Assembly: GCF_014653215.1 (NCBI RefSeq)
Contig: NZ_BNAI01000006.1
Location: forward strand, 35,800 to 99,799
DNA: 64,000 nt
Origin: Pseudolysinimonas yzui
Lineage (GTDB): Bacteria; Actinomycetota; Actinomycetes; Actinomycetales; Microbacteriaceae
Reading direction: 5' to 3'
Positions 1-8,349 of this stretch are shown here, piece by piece. Both the position numbers and the translations under genes were made by a program. Position 1 is the first letter of the stretch, and every line of letters begins with the position of its first letter. Under the pieces are notes generated by a model that was not told the origin of the DNA, did no database searches, and saw only the letters and a program-made list of their open reading frames with translations.

Positions 1-223
1 CCAGACGCACCAGCTCGCGCCGTTCGAGCAGCGCGCCCACGGCATCCGCATCGAAGTCCGCGAGCCGTGACCACAGCCCGACGTACCAGGTGTGCGGCGT
101 CTGCGCCTGCACCCCTACGAGATGCTCGACGGCGTCGGGCACCGGCAGGGGGGAGCGTTCCAGCAGCAACTGCCGTTCGAGGGTGGCACGGTTGAGCGAG
201 CGCCGCCCGAGCACCGTCGTCAT
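1..223 (-). CDS. Winged-helix DNA-binding domain protein (HTH_42 type), N-terminal part only
   Basis: The frame opens with ATG at 223 and runs off the left edge, so about 74 N-terminal residues are visible. They carry the signature opening of the HTH_42 (PF06224) winged-helix family: an ERQLLLER helix near residue 15-22, then EHLVGVQAQ, then a WYVGLWSRL stretch. Family members are cytosolic proteins of roughly 350-400 residues, and some are linked to DNA repair or unhooking of crosslinks. The N-terminus alone cannot tell which. An in-frame GTG directly upstream (226) is an alternative start. The family assignment is from remembered motif patterns. Confidence 0.7.
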   Translation of the reverse strand, partial: MTTVLGRRSLNRATLERQLLLERSPLPVPDAVEHLVGVQAQTPHTWYVGLWSRLADFDADAVGALLERRELVRL

Positions 224-262
224 CACCTTGGACGATAACGAAGGCGTGCGACATCCACCCGA

Positions 263-1054
263 TCAGGACGGGTGGCTGCCGTCCCGTTGAGACGACACGT
301 GCCACGCCGTGCGCCGCACCACGCGCTCAAGCTCATCGGCGCGCGAGCGGAACTCGTCGGCCGAGACCGACACCGAAACGGCACCCACCGTCGAGCCGCG
401 TGCCGACCGCACCGGTGCCGCGATGCAGGCGAGGAGGGGCATGTACTCCTCCACCTCGATCGCGAGTTGCTCCCGGCGAACGCGGGCGAGCTCGCCGCGG
501 AGTCCCGACGTCGAGGTGATGCTGTGCCGGGTCAGGGCACGGCGTTCCGTGCTCTCCAGAGCATCGTCGAGGTCGCCCGGGTCCATCGAGGCGAGCATGA
601 GCTTGCCGAAGGCGGTGGCGTGGTTGGCCTCCGCGAAGCCGACATGGAGTTGTCCGATGCGCGGATGCTCGGGGGAATCGGAGATGTGCGAGACGACCAC
701 CTCGCCCCCCTGAAAGGCGGTGAGGTAGACCGGCGCGCGCAGCTCGTCCCGGGCGGCGTTCAGCAACCGCTGCACCGCGGGGGTCGCGAGAACCTGTTGC
801 TGCAGTGCGATTCCGAGCAGCCCGACGGTGCTGCCGAGCAGGTAGCGGTGGCCTGGCGCCTGGCGGCGCACATACCCCTGCCTGTGCAGAACACCGACCA
901 GCCGGTACGCGGTGGAGGTACTCACCCCGACCACGTCGGCGATGTCGCCGATCTCGAGACCCGCCGGGCTCGCTGCGATGGCTTCGAGCACGCCGAGCAC
1001 CCGCTCGACCGACTGCGCACCCGAGCGACCCTCCTGCTCCATCGCAGTCGTCAC
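263..1054 (-). CDS. IclR-family transcriptional regulator
   Basis: This 263-residue protein has the standard two-domain IclR layout. A winged helix-turn-helix spans about residues 15-70 (SVERVLGVLEAIA..., then VSTSTAYRLVGVLHRQGYV), and an effector-binding domain covers about 80-250 with the typical GKLMLAS and SVSVSADEF segments. IclR proteins usually control carbon-source genes and bind small carboxylates or sugar derivatives as dimers. It is divergent from the DJ-1-like gene at 1211, and the gap between them holds a short palindrome, so autoregulation and control of that neighbour are plausible. The effector cannot be read from the sequence. Confidence 0.92.
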   Translation of the reverse strand: MTTAMEQEGRSGAQSVERVLGVLEAIAASPAGLEIGDIADVVGVSTSTAYRLVGVLHRQGYVRRQAPGHRYLLGSTVGLLGIALQQQVLATPAVQRLLNAARDELRAPVYLTAFQGGEVVVSHISDSPEHPRIGQLHVGFAEANHATAFGKLMLASMDPGDLDDALESTERRALTRHSITSTSGLRGELARVRREQLAIEVEEYMPLLACIAAPVRSARGSTVGAVSVSVSADEFRSRADELERVVRRTAWHVSSQRDGSHPS

Positions 1055-1139
1055 GCGGCCATGCTACGTCGCACCGCGCCGACCGCGGCAGGCGGATTCG
1101 CCGACCTTTCGCACATCGTGGGAACCGCCGTTGTCGCGC

Positions 1140-1153
1140 GTTCGGCTTCGAAC
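1140..1153. promoter_or_regulatory. Palindrome in the IclR/DJ-1 divergent gap
   Basis: GTTCG-gctt-CGAAC is a perfect inverted repeat with 5-bp arms, about 57 bases upstream of the DJ-1-like gene and 85 bases upstream of the IclR gene. Position and symmetry suit an operator for the adjacent IclR protein. There is no consensus match to back this. Confidence 0.3.
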
Positions 1154-1210
1154 GAGCATTCAGGCATGGATGGCGCATCACGCGTCATCCCCGACAAGGA
1201 GGTCGTGCCC

Positions 1211-1795
1211 ATGGCCAAGATCATCATCCTCACCGGTGACGCCGCCGAGACGCTGGAGGTCTTCTACCCCCTGCAACGGCTACAGGAGGCCGGATACGAG
1301 GTGCACATCGCCGCACCCGAGAAGAAGAAGCTGCAGTTCGTGGTGCACGACTTCGTCGACGGGTTCGACACCTACACCGAGAAGCTGGGACACATGTGGG
1401 ATGCCGACATCGCCTTCCGCGACGTCGACCCGTCGGACTACGTGGCCGCCGTCGTCCCGGGCGGTCGGGCTCCCGAATACATCCGCAACGACGAAGACGC
1501 CAAGCGCATCGTGCGCCACTTCATGGAGGCGGGTGCCCCGGTCGCCGCGCTCTGCCACGGCCCGCTCCTGCTGGCCGCCGCGGGCACCCTGAAAGGCCGC
1601 ACCTCGTCGGCCTATCCCGCCCTCGCGGTGGATGTCGAGTTGGGCGGCGGCGTGTTCGAGAACGGCGGGGCGGTCGTCGACGGCAACCTCGTCACCGGTC
1701 GCGCGTGGCCCGACAACGGAGTGTGGATGGCGGCGTTCCTCGAGGTGCTCGAGCGACAGGGTGCCGGCCTCGTGGCGCAAGGCGCTTCCCGGTAG
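1211..1795 (+). CDS. DJ-1/PfpI (type 1 glutamine amidotransferase-like) protein
   Basis: The 194-residue protein starts at ATG 1211, nine bases after a strong AAGGAGG. It has the PfpI/DJ-1 fold signature: an N-terminal strand AKIIILTGD, the nucleophile elbow AALCHGP with Cys115-His116, and the following KGRTSSAYPAL segment typical of PfpI-like proteases and glyoxalase III-type proteins. Length is normal. Members act in protein quality control or deglycation in the cytosol, and some are only amidase-like. It faces the IclR gene and is probably monocistronic, since the next gene converges on it. Confidence 0.88.
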   Translation: MAKIIILTGDAAETLEVFYPLQRLQEAGYEVHIAAPEKKKLQFVVHDFVDGFDTYTEKLGHMWDADIAFRDVDPSDYVAAVVPGGRAPEYIRNDEDAKRIVRHFMEAGAPVAALCHGPLLLAAAGTLKGRTSSAYPALAVDVELGGGVFENGGAVVDGNLVTGRAWPDNGVWMAAFLEVLERQGAGLVAQGASR

Positions 1796-1809
1796 GCCGG
1801 GACGACCGG

Positions 1810-2565
1810 TCAGGCGTGCGCCAGGCCGCCCGAGACGTAGAGGGTCTGACCTGTGACGAAACTCGCATCGTCGCGCACGAAGAAGGCGACCGCGGCGGCG
1901 ATGTCCTCCGGCTGACCCATGCGGCGCACCGGCACCTCGGCAGCGATCGCGGCGATGAACTCCTCGAGCGGCTTGCCGATGCGTTCTGCGGTCTGGCGCA
2001 CCATCTCGGTGTCGATGTAGCCGGGGGCGATCGCGTTGGCGGTGATGCCGAACGGGCCGAGCTCGATCGCGACGGTGCGGGTGAAGCCCTCGATGCCCGC
2101 CTTCGCCGCCGAGTAGTTGGCCTGACCGCGGTTGCCGAGACCCGAGATGCTCGACATCGAGACGACGCGGCCCCACTTCGCCTGCGTCATGAACGCCTGG
2201 CAGGCGCGGGTCATCAGGAACGCGCCGCGTAGATGCACGTTGATGACGGCATCCCAGGTGTCGCTCGTCATGCGGAACAGCAGATCGTCGCGCAGGATGC
2301 CGGCGTTGTTGACCAGCACAACGGGCGGGCCGAGTTCCGCGGCGCACCGGGCGACCGCCGCGGCGACGTCGGCTTCGTCGGAGACGTCGGCCCCGAGCGC
2401 CAGCGCCCGGCCCCCGGCGGCCCCGATCGACTCGACCACCTCGGCGCAGTGCGCCGGGTCGAGGTCGAGCACGCCCACCTGGAATCCGTCGGCGGCGAGG
2501 CGCCGGGCGACCGCCGCCCCGATGCCGCGGGCGGCTCCGGTGACGATCGCGGTGCGAGCATCCAT
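1810..2565 (-). CDS. SDR oxidoreductase, FabG-like
   Basis: A classical 251-residue short-chain dehydrogenase. TGAARGIG (residues 9-16) binds the cofactor, NNAG is at 86-89, and the catalytic residues are Ser138, Tyr151 and Lys155. The tail VTGQTLYVSGG is typical of FabG/PhaB 3-oxoacyl reductases, but FabG-like SDRs are also common in sugar loci, so the substrate is open. The frame stays open upstream of 2565; the ATG there is chosen because the conserved Rossmann strand begins five residues later. It diverges from the Gfo/Idh gene with only 49 bases between starts, suggesting shared control. Confidence 0.88.
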   Translation of the reverse strand: MDARTAIVTGAARGIGAAVARRLAADGFQVGVLDLDPAHCAEVVESIGAAGGRALALGADVSDEADVAAAVARCAAELGPPVVLVNNAGILRDDLLFRMTSDTWDAVINVHLRGAFLMTRACQAFMTQAKWGRVVSMSSISGLGNRGQANYSAAKAGIEGFTRTVAIELGPFGITANAIAPGYIDTEMVRQTAERIGKPLEEFIAAIAAEVPVRRMGQPEDIAAAVAFFVRDDASFVTGQTLYVSGGLAHA

Positions 2566-2614
2566 GCGACCCAAGCTAGCTGATGCCCCCCGGAGCCCAC
2601 CTAGGATCGGCGTC

Positions 2615-3583
2615 ATGCGAGTCGCCGTGGTCGGAACCGGGGGATGGGGAGAGCAGCACGCCCGGATCTTCTCGAGGCGGCCCGACACCGAGCTGGTCGG
2701 CGTGCTCGGGCGCGACCCCGACCGCACCGCGGTGCGCGCCGCCGCCTACGGCACGTTGGGATTCACCGACCTCGACGTCATGCTCGAGCGGGCCCGGCCC
2801 GACCTGGTGACCGTGTGCCTGCCCAACGAGCAGCACTTCGAGGTGACCTTGCGGCTGGTGAAAGCGCGAGTGCCGCTGCTCGTGGAGAAGCCGCTGGTCT
2901 TCGACCTCACCGAGGCCGACACGCTGCTCGTCGAAGCCGCGAAGCGGGGTCTGTTCTTCGCGATCAACTTCAACCACCGCTATGCCGAACCCGTCAAGCG
3001 CGCCCATGCCGCGATCACCGACGGCGCCATCGGCACCCCCGTGTTCGCGACTTGGCGGTTCGGCGGGGAGGCGAACCACGGCACGTCGCGGCACGCGAAC
3101 CTGATCGAGACCCAGTGTCACGGGTTCGACATGCTCGAGCACCTGGTGGGCCCGATCTCGTCGGTTGCGGCGCAGATGACGGATGCCACCTACGGCGACT
3201 GGAGCACCGTCGCGCTCGCCCTCGAGTTCCGGAATCGCGCGGTCGGCACGATGCTCGGCAGCTACGACTCGTCGTACGCCTACCCCGACTCGCAGCTCGT
3301 CGAGATCAACGGCACGGAAGGTCGTCTGATGATTCACGACACCGTGCGGGAGCTGAGCATCCAGCGCGCAGGCGACGAGACGGCTCAGGTCTGGCGCGCC
3401 GGGTACTTCAACGATGAGGCGCGCGATTTCCACGGCACGTTCGACCGGCACGTGGATGCCGTGCTTGCGGCCCTTCGCGCGGGCGAGCAGCCTCCGGTGC
3501 ATGCCTCGGCCGGGCGCCGGGCGCTCGAACTCGCGCACGCCGCGATCACCTCGCACGAAACCGGGCGCCGGGTTTCGGTCTGA
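2615..3583 (+). CDS. Gfo/Idh/MocA-family oxidoreductase
   Basis: This 322-residue NAD(P)-dependent dehydrogenase has an N-terminal Rossmann fold (VVGTGGWG at residues 5-12) and the diagnostic EKPL motif at 91-94. A C-terminal alpha/beta domain contains NFNHRY and a His-rich stretch around ETQCHGFDMLEHL, where the catalytic His is expected. Members oxidise or reduce sugars, inositols or sugar nucleotides. ATG 2615 is placed right at the beta-strand MRVAVVG. Its neighbours are sugar-handling genes, and a strong hairpin ends the transcript just after the stop codon. Confidence 0.9.
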   Translation: MRVAVVGTGGWGEQHARIFSRRPDTELVGVLGRDPDRTAVRAAAYGTLGFTDLDVMLERARPDLVTVCLPNEQHFEVTLRLVKARVPLLVEKPLVFDLTEADTLLVEAAKRGLFFAINFNHRYAEPVKRAHAAITDGAIGTPVFATWRFGGEANHGTSRHANLIETQCHGFDMLEHLVGPISSVAAQMTDATYGDWSTVALALEFRNRAVGTMLGSYDSSYAYPDSQLVEINGTEGRLMIHDTVRELSIQRAGDETAQVWRAGYFNDEARDFHGTFDRHVDAVLAALRAGEQPPVHASAGRRALELAHAAITSHETGRRVSV

Positions 3584-3589
3584 CCGAGA

Positions 3590-3624
3590 GAGTGATCGGA
3601 TGCCGCGCGGTCATCCGATCACTC
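3590..3624 (+). terminator. Strong hairpin after the Gfo/Idh gene
   Basis: A perfect 13-bp inverted repeat (3590-3602 with 3612-3624; left arm GAGTGATCGGATG) encloses a 9-base loop that is itself GC-rich. It begins 7 bases past the stop codon. No U-tract follows, as is usual in actinobacteria. Confidence 0.75.
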
Positions 3625-3640
3625 GGGCGCGCAGCCAGGA

Positions 3641-3670
3641 TTGCATCATTCATCACATGTATGATCTAAT
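3641..3670 (+). promoter_or_regulatory. Promoter region of the first sugar ABC operon
   Basis: This is a local AT-rich island in a GC-rich window. TATGAT at 3660-3665 resembles a -10 element, and TCTAAT at 3665-3670 is an alternative placed 18 bases after TTGCAT (3641-3646). ATCAT (3645-3649) and ATGAT (3661-3665) form an inverted repeat across it, a possible repressor site. The transcript would carry a leader of about 60 bases before the lipoprotein gene. Confidence 0.45.
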
Positions 3671-3733
3671 GGTGCGCACGCGGCCAGGTTCGGCCGTGCA
3701 GTCGTCAAAGACGTCGACAGAAAAGGACGCGAC

Positions 3734-5104
3734 ATGTCAGCACAGCATCACCGTCTCCCCCGCATCCGACGCGCGATGAGCCTGACCGCCGCAGCCGCGA
3801 CCGTCGTGCTTCTCGCGGCCGGCTGCTCAGGCGGCACCGGAACAGACGATAGCTACGGATTCCCCGCCGTCGAGCAGGTGCCCGACAGCCCCATCACCAT
3901 CTGGGTCGACGCGGACCGCACGGCGATCGTGGAAGCCTTCCAGGAGGATCACCCCGAGATCCCCGTCAACATCGAGACGTACGACGGCAACTCCGGCGGC
4001 AGCGACTCGTTCCACACCAAGATCTCGCTCTTCGACCAGGCGGGCGAAGGCTGGCCCGACGTCGTGTGGTCGACACAGGTGAACGACGCCAGCTGGGCGG
4101 CCCGCGAGCAGAACGGCGTTCAGGCCTTCGCCGCGGCTCTCGACCAGGGAGTGATCGACCAGGAGTGGCTCGACGGCTACACGGCGAACGCGCTCGACCC
4201 CGTCACGGTCGACGGCCACGTCTACGGCGTCCGCGACAACCTGGCGCCCGTGGTGTTCTGGTACAACAAGGCCCTGTTCGACGAGTTCGGGTACGAGATC
4301 CCGGAGACCTGGGAGGACTACCAGGCGCTCGGAGACAAGCTCGCCGCCGAGCACCCCGGATACATCCTCGGCTCGATCGGTGATCCCTTCACCGCCGTGC
4401 TGACGAACATGTGGAGCGCCCAGGCGCCGATCTACACGGTCGACGGGGACACCTTCTCGGCCGACTTCTCAGACGACCACACGACCCGCATGATCGACCT
4501 CATGGACCACATGTTCGCGAACGGCACCCTGGCGATCGAGGGACTGTTCACCGCCGACTTCCCGGCGGCGTACAAGGACAAGGTGCTCGGCATCCCCGGC
4601 CCGACGTGGTTCACGGGAGCGATCATCCAGAACCCCGACATCCTCGACGCGCCCGCGGGCACGTGGGGTGCCGGCTACCCGCTGCACTGGGAGGGCGAGG
4701 ACATCGCCACCGGCAACGTGGGTGGCGGGTTCTGGTACGGCTCGAGCCACTCGAAGAACCTCGAAGCCGTGGGCGCCTTCCTGCAGTACGCGGTGAGCGG
4801 CCCCCGTTCCGTCGAACTGATCACGGGTCTCCCGGCCTACGAGTCGACCGCGAGCGAGTGGCTGGACGTGCAGGCCTCCAGCGGTTACTGGGCGAATTCC
4901 GACACGTTCAAGGATGTCGTCAGCACGGGAGCCAGCAACATCTGGCAAGGGTGGGGAGCGACGCTGGCCTTCAGCTCCGAGCCCGCCTGGGCCGAGATCG
5001 TGGCTCCGGCGCTTGCGTCCGGCGGCACCATCGCGTCGGTCGTCGACGAGTGGCAGACCAAGTACGAGAACGATGCCCAAGTCAACGGCTACACGGTCAA
5101 GTAG
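3734..5104 (+). CDS. Sugar ABC transporter substrate-binding lipoprotein (family 1)
   Basis: This 456-residue extracellular binding protein has an N-terminal signal with basic residues, a hydrophobic stretch (about 15-29) and lipobox LLAAGC with Cys31 as the lipidation site. The mature part is of the maltose/raffinose-type fold (ITIWVDADRT... at its N-end, VVFWYNKALFDEFG, ETWEDYQALGDKLA). It heads an operon with two permeases and, as usual for this class in actinobacteria, no dedicated ATPase, so a shared MsiK-like ATPase elsewhere is expected. The mutarotase and aldo/keto reductase downstream suggest a 6-deoxyhexose or similar ligand. Confidence 0.93.
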   Translation: MSAQHHRLPRIRRAMSLTAAAATVVLLAAGCSGGTGTDDSYGFPAVEQVPDSPITIWVDADRTAIVEAFQEDHPEIPVNIETYDGNSGGSDSFHTKISLFDQAGEGWPDVVWSTQVNDASWAAREQNGVQAFAAALDQGVIDQEWLDGYTANALDPVTVDGHVYGVRDNLAPVVFWYNKALFDEFGYEIPETWEDYQALGDKLAAEHPGYILGSIGDPFTAVLTNMWSAQAPIYTVDGDTFSADFSDDHTTRMIDLMDHMFANGTLAIEGLFTADFPAAYKDKVLGIPGPTWFTGAIIQNPDILDAPAGTWGAGYPLHWEGEDIATGNVGGGFWYGSSHSKNLEAVGAFLQYAVSGPRSVELITGLPAYESTASEWLDVQASSGYWANSDTFKDVVSTGASNIWQGWGATLAFSSEPAWAEIVAPALASGGTIASVVDEWQTKYENDAQVNGYTVK

Positions 5105-5142
5105 AGAGCGACAGCACCATCTCGCATCCTGACACCACGGTG

Positions 5143-5176
5143 CCCGCTGCCGCCCCCGCAATGGGGCGGCAGCGGG
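5143..5176 (+). promoter_or_regulatory. Perfect intercistronic hairpin over the permease start
   Basis: A 14-bp perfect stem (5143-5156, CCCGCTGCCGCCCC, with 5163-5176) has a 6-base loop. The ATG at 5161 begins in the loop, so the translation start of the first permease would be folded. It lies 39 bases past the lipoprotein stop and probably lowers downstream expression or stabilises the upstream mRNA. Confidence 0.7.
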
Positions 5177-6063
5177 TCGCCAAACGCCCGCGGAGCCGAA
5201 ACCGGGCGCAGACACTGATCGGCTACCTGTTCTCCAGCGGCTACGGAGTACTGCTTCTGGTCTTCGGCGTTCTGCCCATGGCCTACGCCCTGTACCTCTC
5301 GCTCACCAAGGCCGGGCAGTTCGTCGGCCTCGACAACTTCGTCAAGATCCTCGGCGACTTCCGGTTCTTCCCGGCGGTGCAGCACGTCGCGATCTTCGTG
5401 GCGATCTGGGTCGTGTCGCTGATCGTGCTCGTCGTCGTGCTCGCGCTCATCGTGCACGCCGTGCGCGTCCGGTGGCTCTCGTCGACCACGCGCTTCCTCT
5501 TCTACATCCCCGGGGCATTCGCCGGTTCGGCGGGCGTCATGCTCTGGCTCTTCCTGCTCGACCCCAGCGTCAGCCCGGTGTCCGTCGTGCTGGGGCAGTT
5601 CGGATTCACGAGCTTCATCCAGACCGTCGCCCAGCCCAACCTTCCGGTGATCTTCACGGTCATCGCGTTCTGGACGGGCGCCGGCGGATGGATCATCATC
5701 ATGTTCGGCGCCCTCAACAACATCTCCCAGGAGATCATGGAGGCGGCCCGCATCGACGGCGCCGGCCCCATCAAGACCGCGTGGTACATCCAGATCCCGC
5801 TGTTGCGGAAGTGGATCGCGTACATGGCCGTCATCTCGCTCGCCTTCGGCAGCCAGTTGTTCGTGGAGCCCAAGATCCTCAGCCTGGCGAGCCGGGGCGT
5901 GGTGCCGAAGGACTACTCCCTCAATCAGCTCGCCTACCTCATCGCGTTCGGTCCGCAGGGGGACTTCAACGGCTCCGCCGCGATCTCGATTCTTCTGCTC
6001 GTCGTGGCGATGGCACTTGCCGCGTTCTTCGTCTTCAAGGGAGGACTCTTTGAGCGCGACTGA
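5161..6063 (+). CDS. Sugar ABC transporter permease (MalF-type)
   Basis: An inner-membrane permease of about 300 residues with six predicted membrane spans. The ABC-ATPase docking EAA loop is visible as EAARIDGAGPIKTAWYIQIP near the C-terminal third. It follows the binding protein and overlaps the second permease by 14 bases. The start is uncertain: ATG 5161 is used here, while GTG 5140 is in frame and would add seven residues. Neither has a clear ribosome-binding site and both are in or beside a strong hairpin. Confidence 0.9.
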   Translation: MGRQRVAKRPRSRNRAQTLIGYLFSSGYGVLLLVFGVLPMAYALYLSLTKAGQFVGLDNFVKILGDFRFFPAVQHVAIFVAIWVVSLIVLVVVLALIVHAVRVRWLSSTTRFLFYIPGAFAGSAGVMLWLFLLDPSVSPVSVVLGQFGFTSFIQTVAQPNLPVIFTVIAFWTGAGGWIIIMFGALNNISQEIMEAARIDGAGPIKTAWYIQIPLLRKWIAYMAVISLAFGSQLFVEPKILSLASRGVVPKDYSLNQLAYLIAFGPQGDFNGSAAISILLLVVAMALAAFFVFKGGLFERD

Positions 6064-6985
6064 GTCTTCGAAGGCGGCCAGGCTCGGCGCCGATCCCACC
6101 GGGTTCGCACCCGGACGCTGGGTGGGCCGCGTACTCGCCGGGGCGGTCATCGTCTTCTTCACGCTGTTCTTCGTGTTCCCGCTGGTGTGGCTGCTGCTCG
6201 CCCCGACGAAGAGCACGACCCAACTCAACGGCCTCGACGGTGAGCACCCTCTGAGCTTCGGCTCGTTCGACCAGCTCGCCGAGAACTGGAACGCGCTGGT
6301 CGGCTTCCAGGACGGCATCATCTGGACCTGGCTCGGCAACTCGGTGCTGTACTCGGGCGCCGCGTTGGTGCTCACGCTCATCGTGACGATCCCCGCCGGC
6401 TACGCGCTCGCCATGACCAGCTTCCGGCTGCGCCGGCCGCTTCTCGTCGCGACTCTCATGGTGATGCTCATCCCGAACACGGCCCTCGTGCTGCCGATCT
6501 TCCTCGAGCTGAGCGTCGTGCGCCTCATCGGGTCGCCGCTGGCGGTGATCCTCCCGTTCTCGTTCTTCCCGTTCGGCGTCTATCTGGCGTACATCTACTT
6601 CTCGACGAGCGTCTCGCGCGACCTCCTCGACGCCGCCCGCATCGACGGCGCCGGCGAGTTCAAGGTGTTCTGGCGCATCGCGATGCCGCTCGCGACCCCG
6701 GTCATCGCACTCGTGGGCTTCTTCAACTTCGTCACGAACTGGAACAACTACTTCCTGCCCTTCGTCATGGAGCCCGGGTCGCGGAAGATGCCGGTGCAGG
6801 TCGGTCTGGCGGAACTGATCTCGAACGTGCCCCTGTTCAATCCGACCACCGTCTCGTCCATCACGATCAGCCTTCCCCAGCTCGCGCTCGCGACGCTCAT
6901 CGCCGTCGCCCCGGTGCTGGTGATCTTCCTGTTCTCGCAGCGATTCCTGGTGAGCGGCCTGCTGGCGGGGGCCACCAAGGAATGA
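6050..6985 (+). CDS. Sugar ABC transporter permease (MalG-type), TTG start
   Basis: A 311-residue permease with six membrane spans and the EAA-loop motif DAARIDGAGEFKVFWRIAMP. I place the start at TTG 6050 because AAGGGAGG (6037-6044) sits five bases upstream, whereas an upstream in-frame ATG at 6017 has no such site and lies deep in the previous gene. It overlaps the first permease by 14 bases and the mutarotase gene by 4 (ATGA), so translation is coupled along the operon. It pairs with the MalF-type protein to import the sugar. Confidence 0.9.
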   Translation: MSATESSKAARLGADPTGFAPGRWVGRVLAGAVIVFFTLFFVFPLVWLLLAPTKSTTQLNGLDGEHPLSFGSFDQLAENWNALVGFQDGIIWTWLGNSVLYSGAALVLTLIVTIPAGYALAMTSFRLRRPLLVATLMVMLIPNTALVLPIFLELSVVRLIGSPLAVILPFSFFPFGVYLAYIYFSTSVSRDLLDAARIDGAGEFKVFWRIAMPLATPVIALVGFFNFVTNWNNYFLPFVMEPGSRKMPVQVGLAELISNVPLFNPTTVSSITISLPQLALATLIAVAPVLVIFLFSQRFLVSGLLAGATKE

Positions 6986-7308
6986 CGCGGCGCTTCGGGA
7001 TGGTGTGCCGGCTGCGGCCGGAACGCCGGGAGGAGTACCTGCGCTTGCACAGTGCCGTCTGGCCGCAGGTGGAGGCGACGATCACCGACTGCGGCATCCG
7101 CAACTTCACGATCTTCGTGCGCGGCGACGTGCTCTTCGGCTATTTCGAGTACATCGGGGAGGACTACGCGGCCGACCAGGCTCGCATGGCGCAGGATGTG
7201 GTGACGCAGGAGTGGTGGGCGCACACCGCTCCCTGCCAGCTGCCGTTCGATGCTGACTCGCCGGAGCCGAACTGGCAAGAGCTCGACGAGGTCTGGCACC
7301 TCGACTGA
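6982..7308 (+). CDS. L-rhamnose mutarotase family protein (probable sugar mutarotase)
   Basis: This 108-residue protein is of COG3254/RhaM type. It opens with RFGMVCRLRPERREEYLRLH and contains His and Trp residues in HSAVWPQV and QEWWAHTAPCQ that match the family's active-site positions. The enzyme interconverts alpha and beta anomers of L-rhamnose or L-fucose so that imported sugar can enter its dehydrogenase or isomerase. The length equals the family norm. The ATGA overlap with the permease and the following aldo/keto reductase place it in an uptake-and-oxidation operon. The rest of the region favours L-fucose over L-rhamnose. Confidence 0.88.
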   Translation: MTRRFGMVCRLRPERREEYLRLHSAVWPQVEATITDCGIRNFTIFVRGDVLFGYFEYIGEDYAADQARMAQDVVTQEWWAHTAPCQLPFDADSPEPNWQELDEVWHLD

Positions 7309-7324
7309 ACCCAGGAGACACGAC

Positions 7325-8272
7325 ATCCGCACTCGAAAACTGCGCACCGGGGTCGCCCTCACCGAGCTCGGACTGGGCGCATCCTCGTTCGGCAACCTCT
7401 TCCGCGAGACGACCGACGAGGCGACCCACGCAGCGGTCGACGTGGCCTGGAACGGCGGGGTGCGCTACTTCGACACCGCCCCGCACTACGGCCTCGGCCT
7501 CTCGGAGAGGCGCCTCGGCGCCGCGCTGCGCGACCGCCCGCGCGACGAGTACGTCATCTCGTCGAAGGTCGGCCGGCTGCTGGTCCCCACCCCGGAGCGG
7601 GCGCACGAGCTGGATGTCGCGGAGCACTTCCTGGTGCCGGCCGCGTTCGAACGTCGGTGGGATTTCAGCCGCGACGGCATTCTGCGCTCCGTGGAGGGGA
7701 GCCTCGAGCGGCTCGGGCTCGACACCATCGACATCCTCTATCTGCACGACCCCGACCAGCACTGGGATGCCGCGTCGACGACGGGTGTCGACGCCCTGAT
7801 CGAGCTGCGCGAGCAGGGCGTCACCCGCGCGATCGGGGTCGGCATGAACCGGTCGGCGATGCTGACCGACTTCGTGCGGCAGTGCGACATCGACGTCGTG
7901 ATGCTCGCCGGCCGCTACACCCTGGTCGACCGGTCGGCCCTCGACGACCTGCTGCCGGCCGCCGAAGAACGCGGCGTCGGCGTCGTCGCGGCCGCCGTCT
8001 ACAACTCGGGGCTGCTCGCCCGCGCCGAGGTGCCCGACGACGCGATCTACGAGTATCGCGACGCGCCCGCCGACCTCGTGCGGCGCGCCCGCGAGCTCGC
8101 CGCGATCTGCGAGCGGCACGGGGTGACGCTTCCGGATGCGGCGGTGCAGTTTCCGCTGCGGCATCCGGCGGTCGTCTCCGCCGTGCTGGGAGCGCGAGAT
8201 GCCGCCGAGGCGGCGAGCGGCGTCGAACGCTACGCGCGCCCCATCCCGGAAGCCCTCTGGGACGAGCTCTAG
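7325..8272 (+). CDS. Aldo/keto reductase, probable L-fucose (aldose) 1-dehydrogenase
   Basis: A TIM-barrel aldo/keto reductase of about 315 residues. The tetrad is visible as Asp and Tyr in YFDTAPHYG, Lys in VISSKVGR and His in LYLHDPD. Sequence style matches the D-threo-aldose/L-fucose dehydrogenase and pyridoxal 4-dehydrogenase group, which oxidise aldoses at C1 with NAD(P). There is no ATG, GTG or TTG at the expected position. AGGAG at 7313-7317 points to ATC at 7325, an unusual start; an in-frame CTG follows at 7340 and an ATG lies 75 bases upstream inside the mutarotase gene. It is the last gene of the first ABC operon. Confidence 0.85.
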   Translation: MRTRKLRTGVALTELGLGASSFGNLFRETTDEATHAAVDVAWNGGVRYFDTAPHYGLGLSERRLGAALRDRPRDEYVISSKVGRLLVPTPERAHELDVAEHFLVPAAFERRWDFSRDGILRSVEGSLERLGLDTIDILYLHDPDQHWDAASTTGVDALIELREQGVTRAIGVGMNRSAMLTDFVRQCDIDVVMLAGRYTLVDRSALDDLLPAAEERGVGVVAAAVYNSGLLARAEVPDDAIYEYRDAPADLVRRARELAAICERHGVTLPDAAVQFPLRHPAVVSAVLGARDAAEAASGVERYARPIPEALWDEL

Positions 8273-8349
8273 CCGGCTCAGCCCTTCGGCGCGCGAAGTC
8301 CGTACTTTCGCCCGATGCCCGAGGCGAAGCAACCGGCCAGCCTGGGGAG

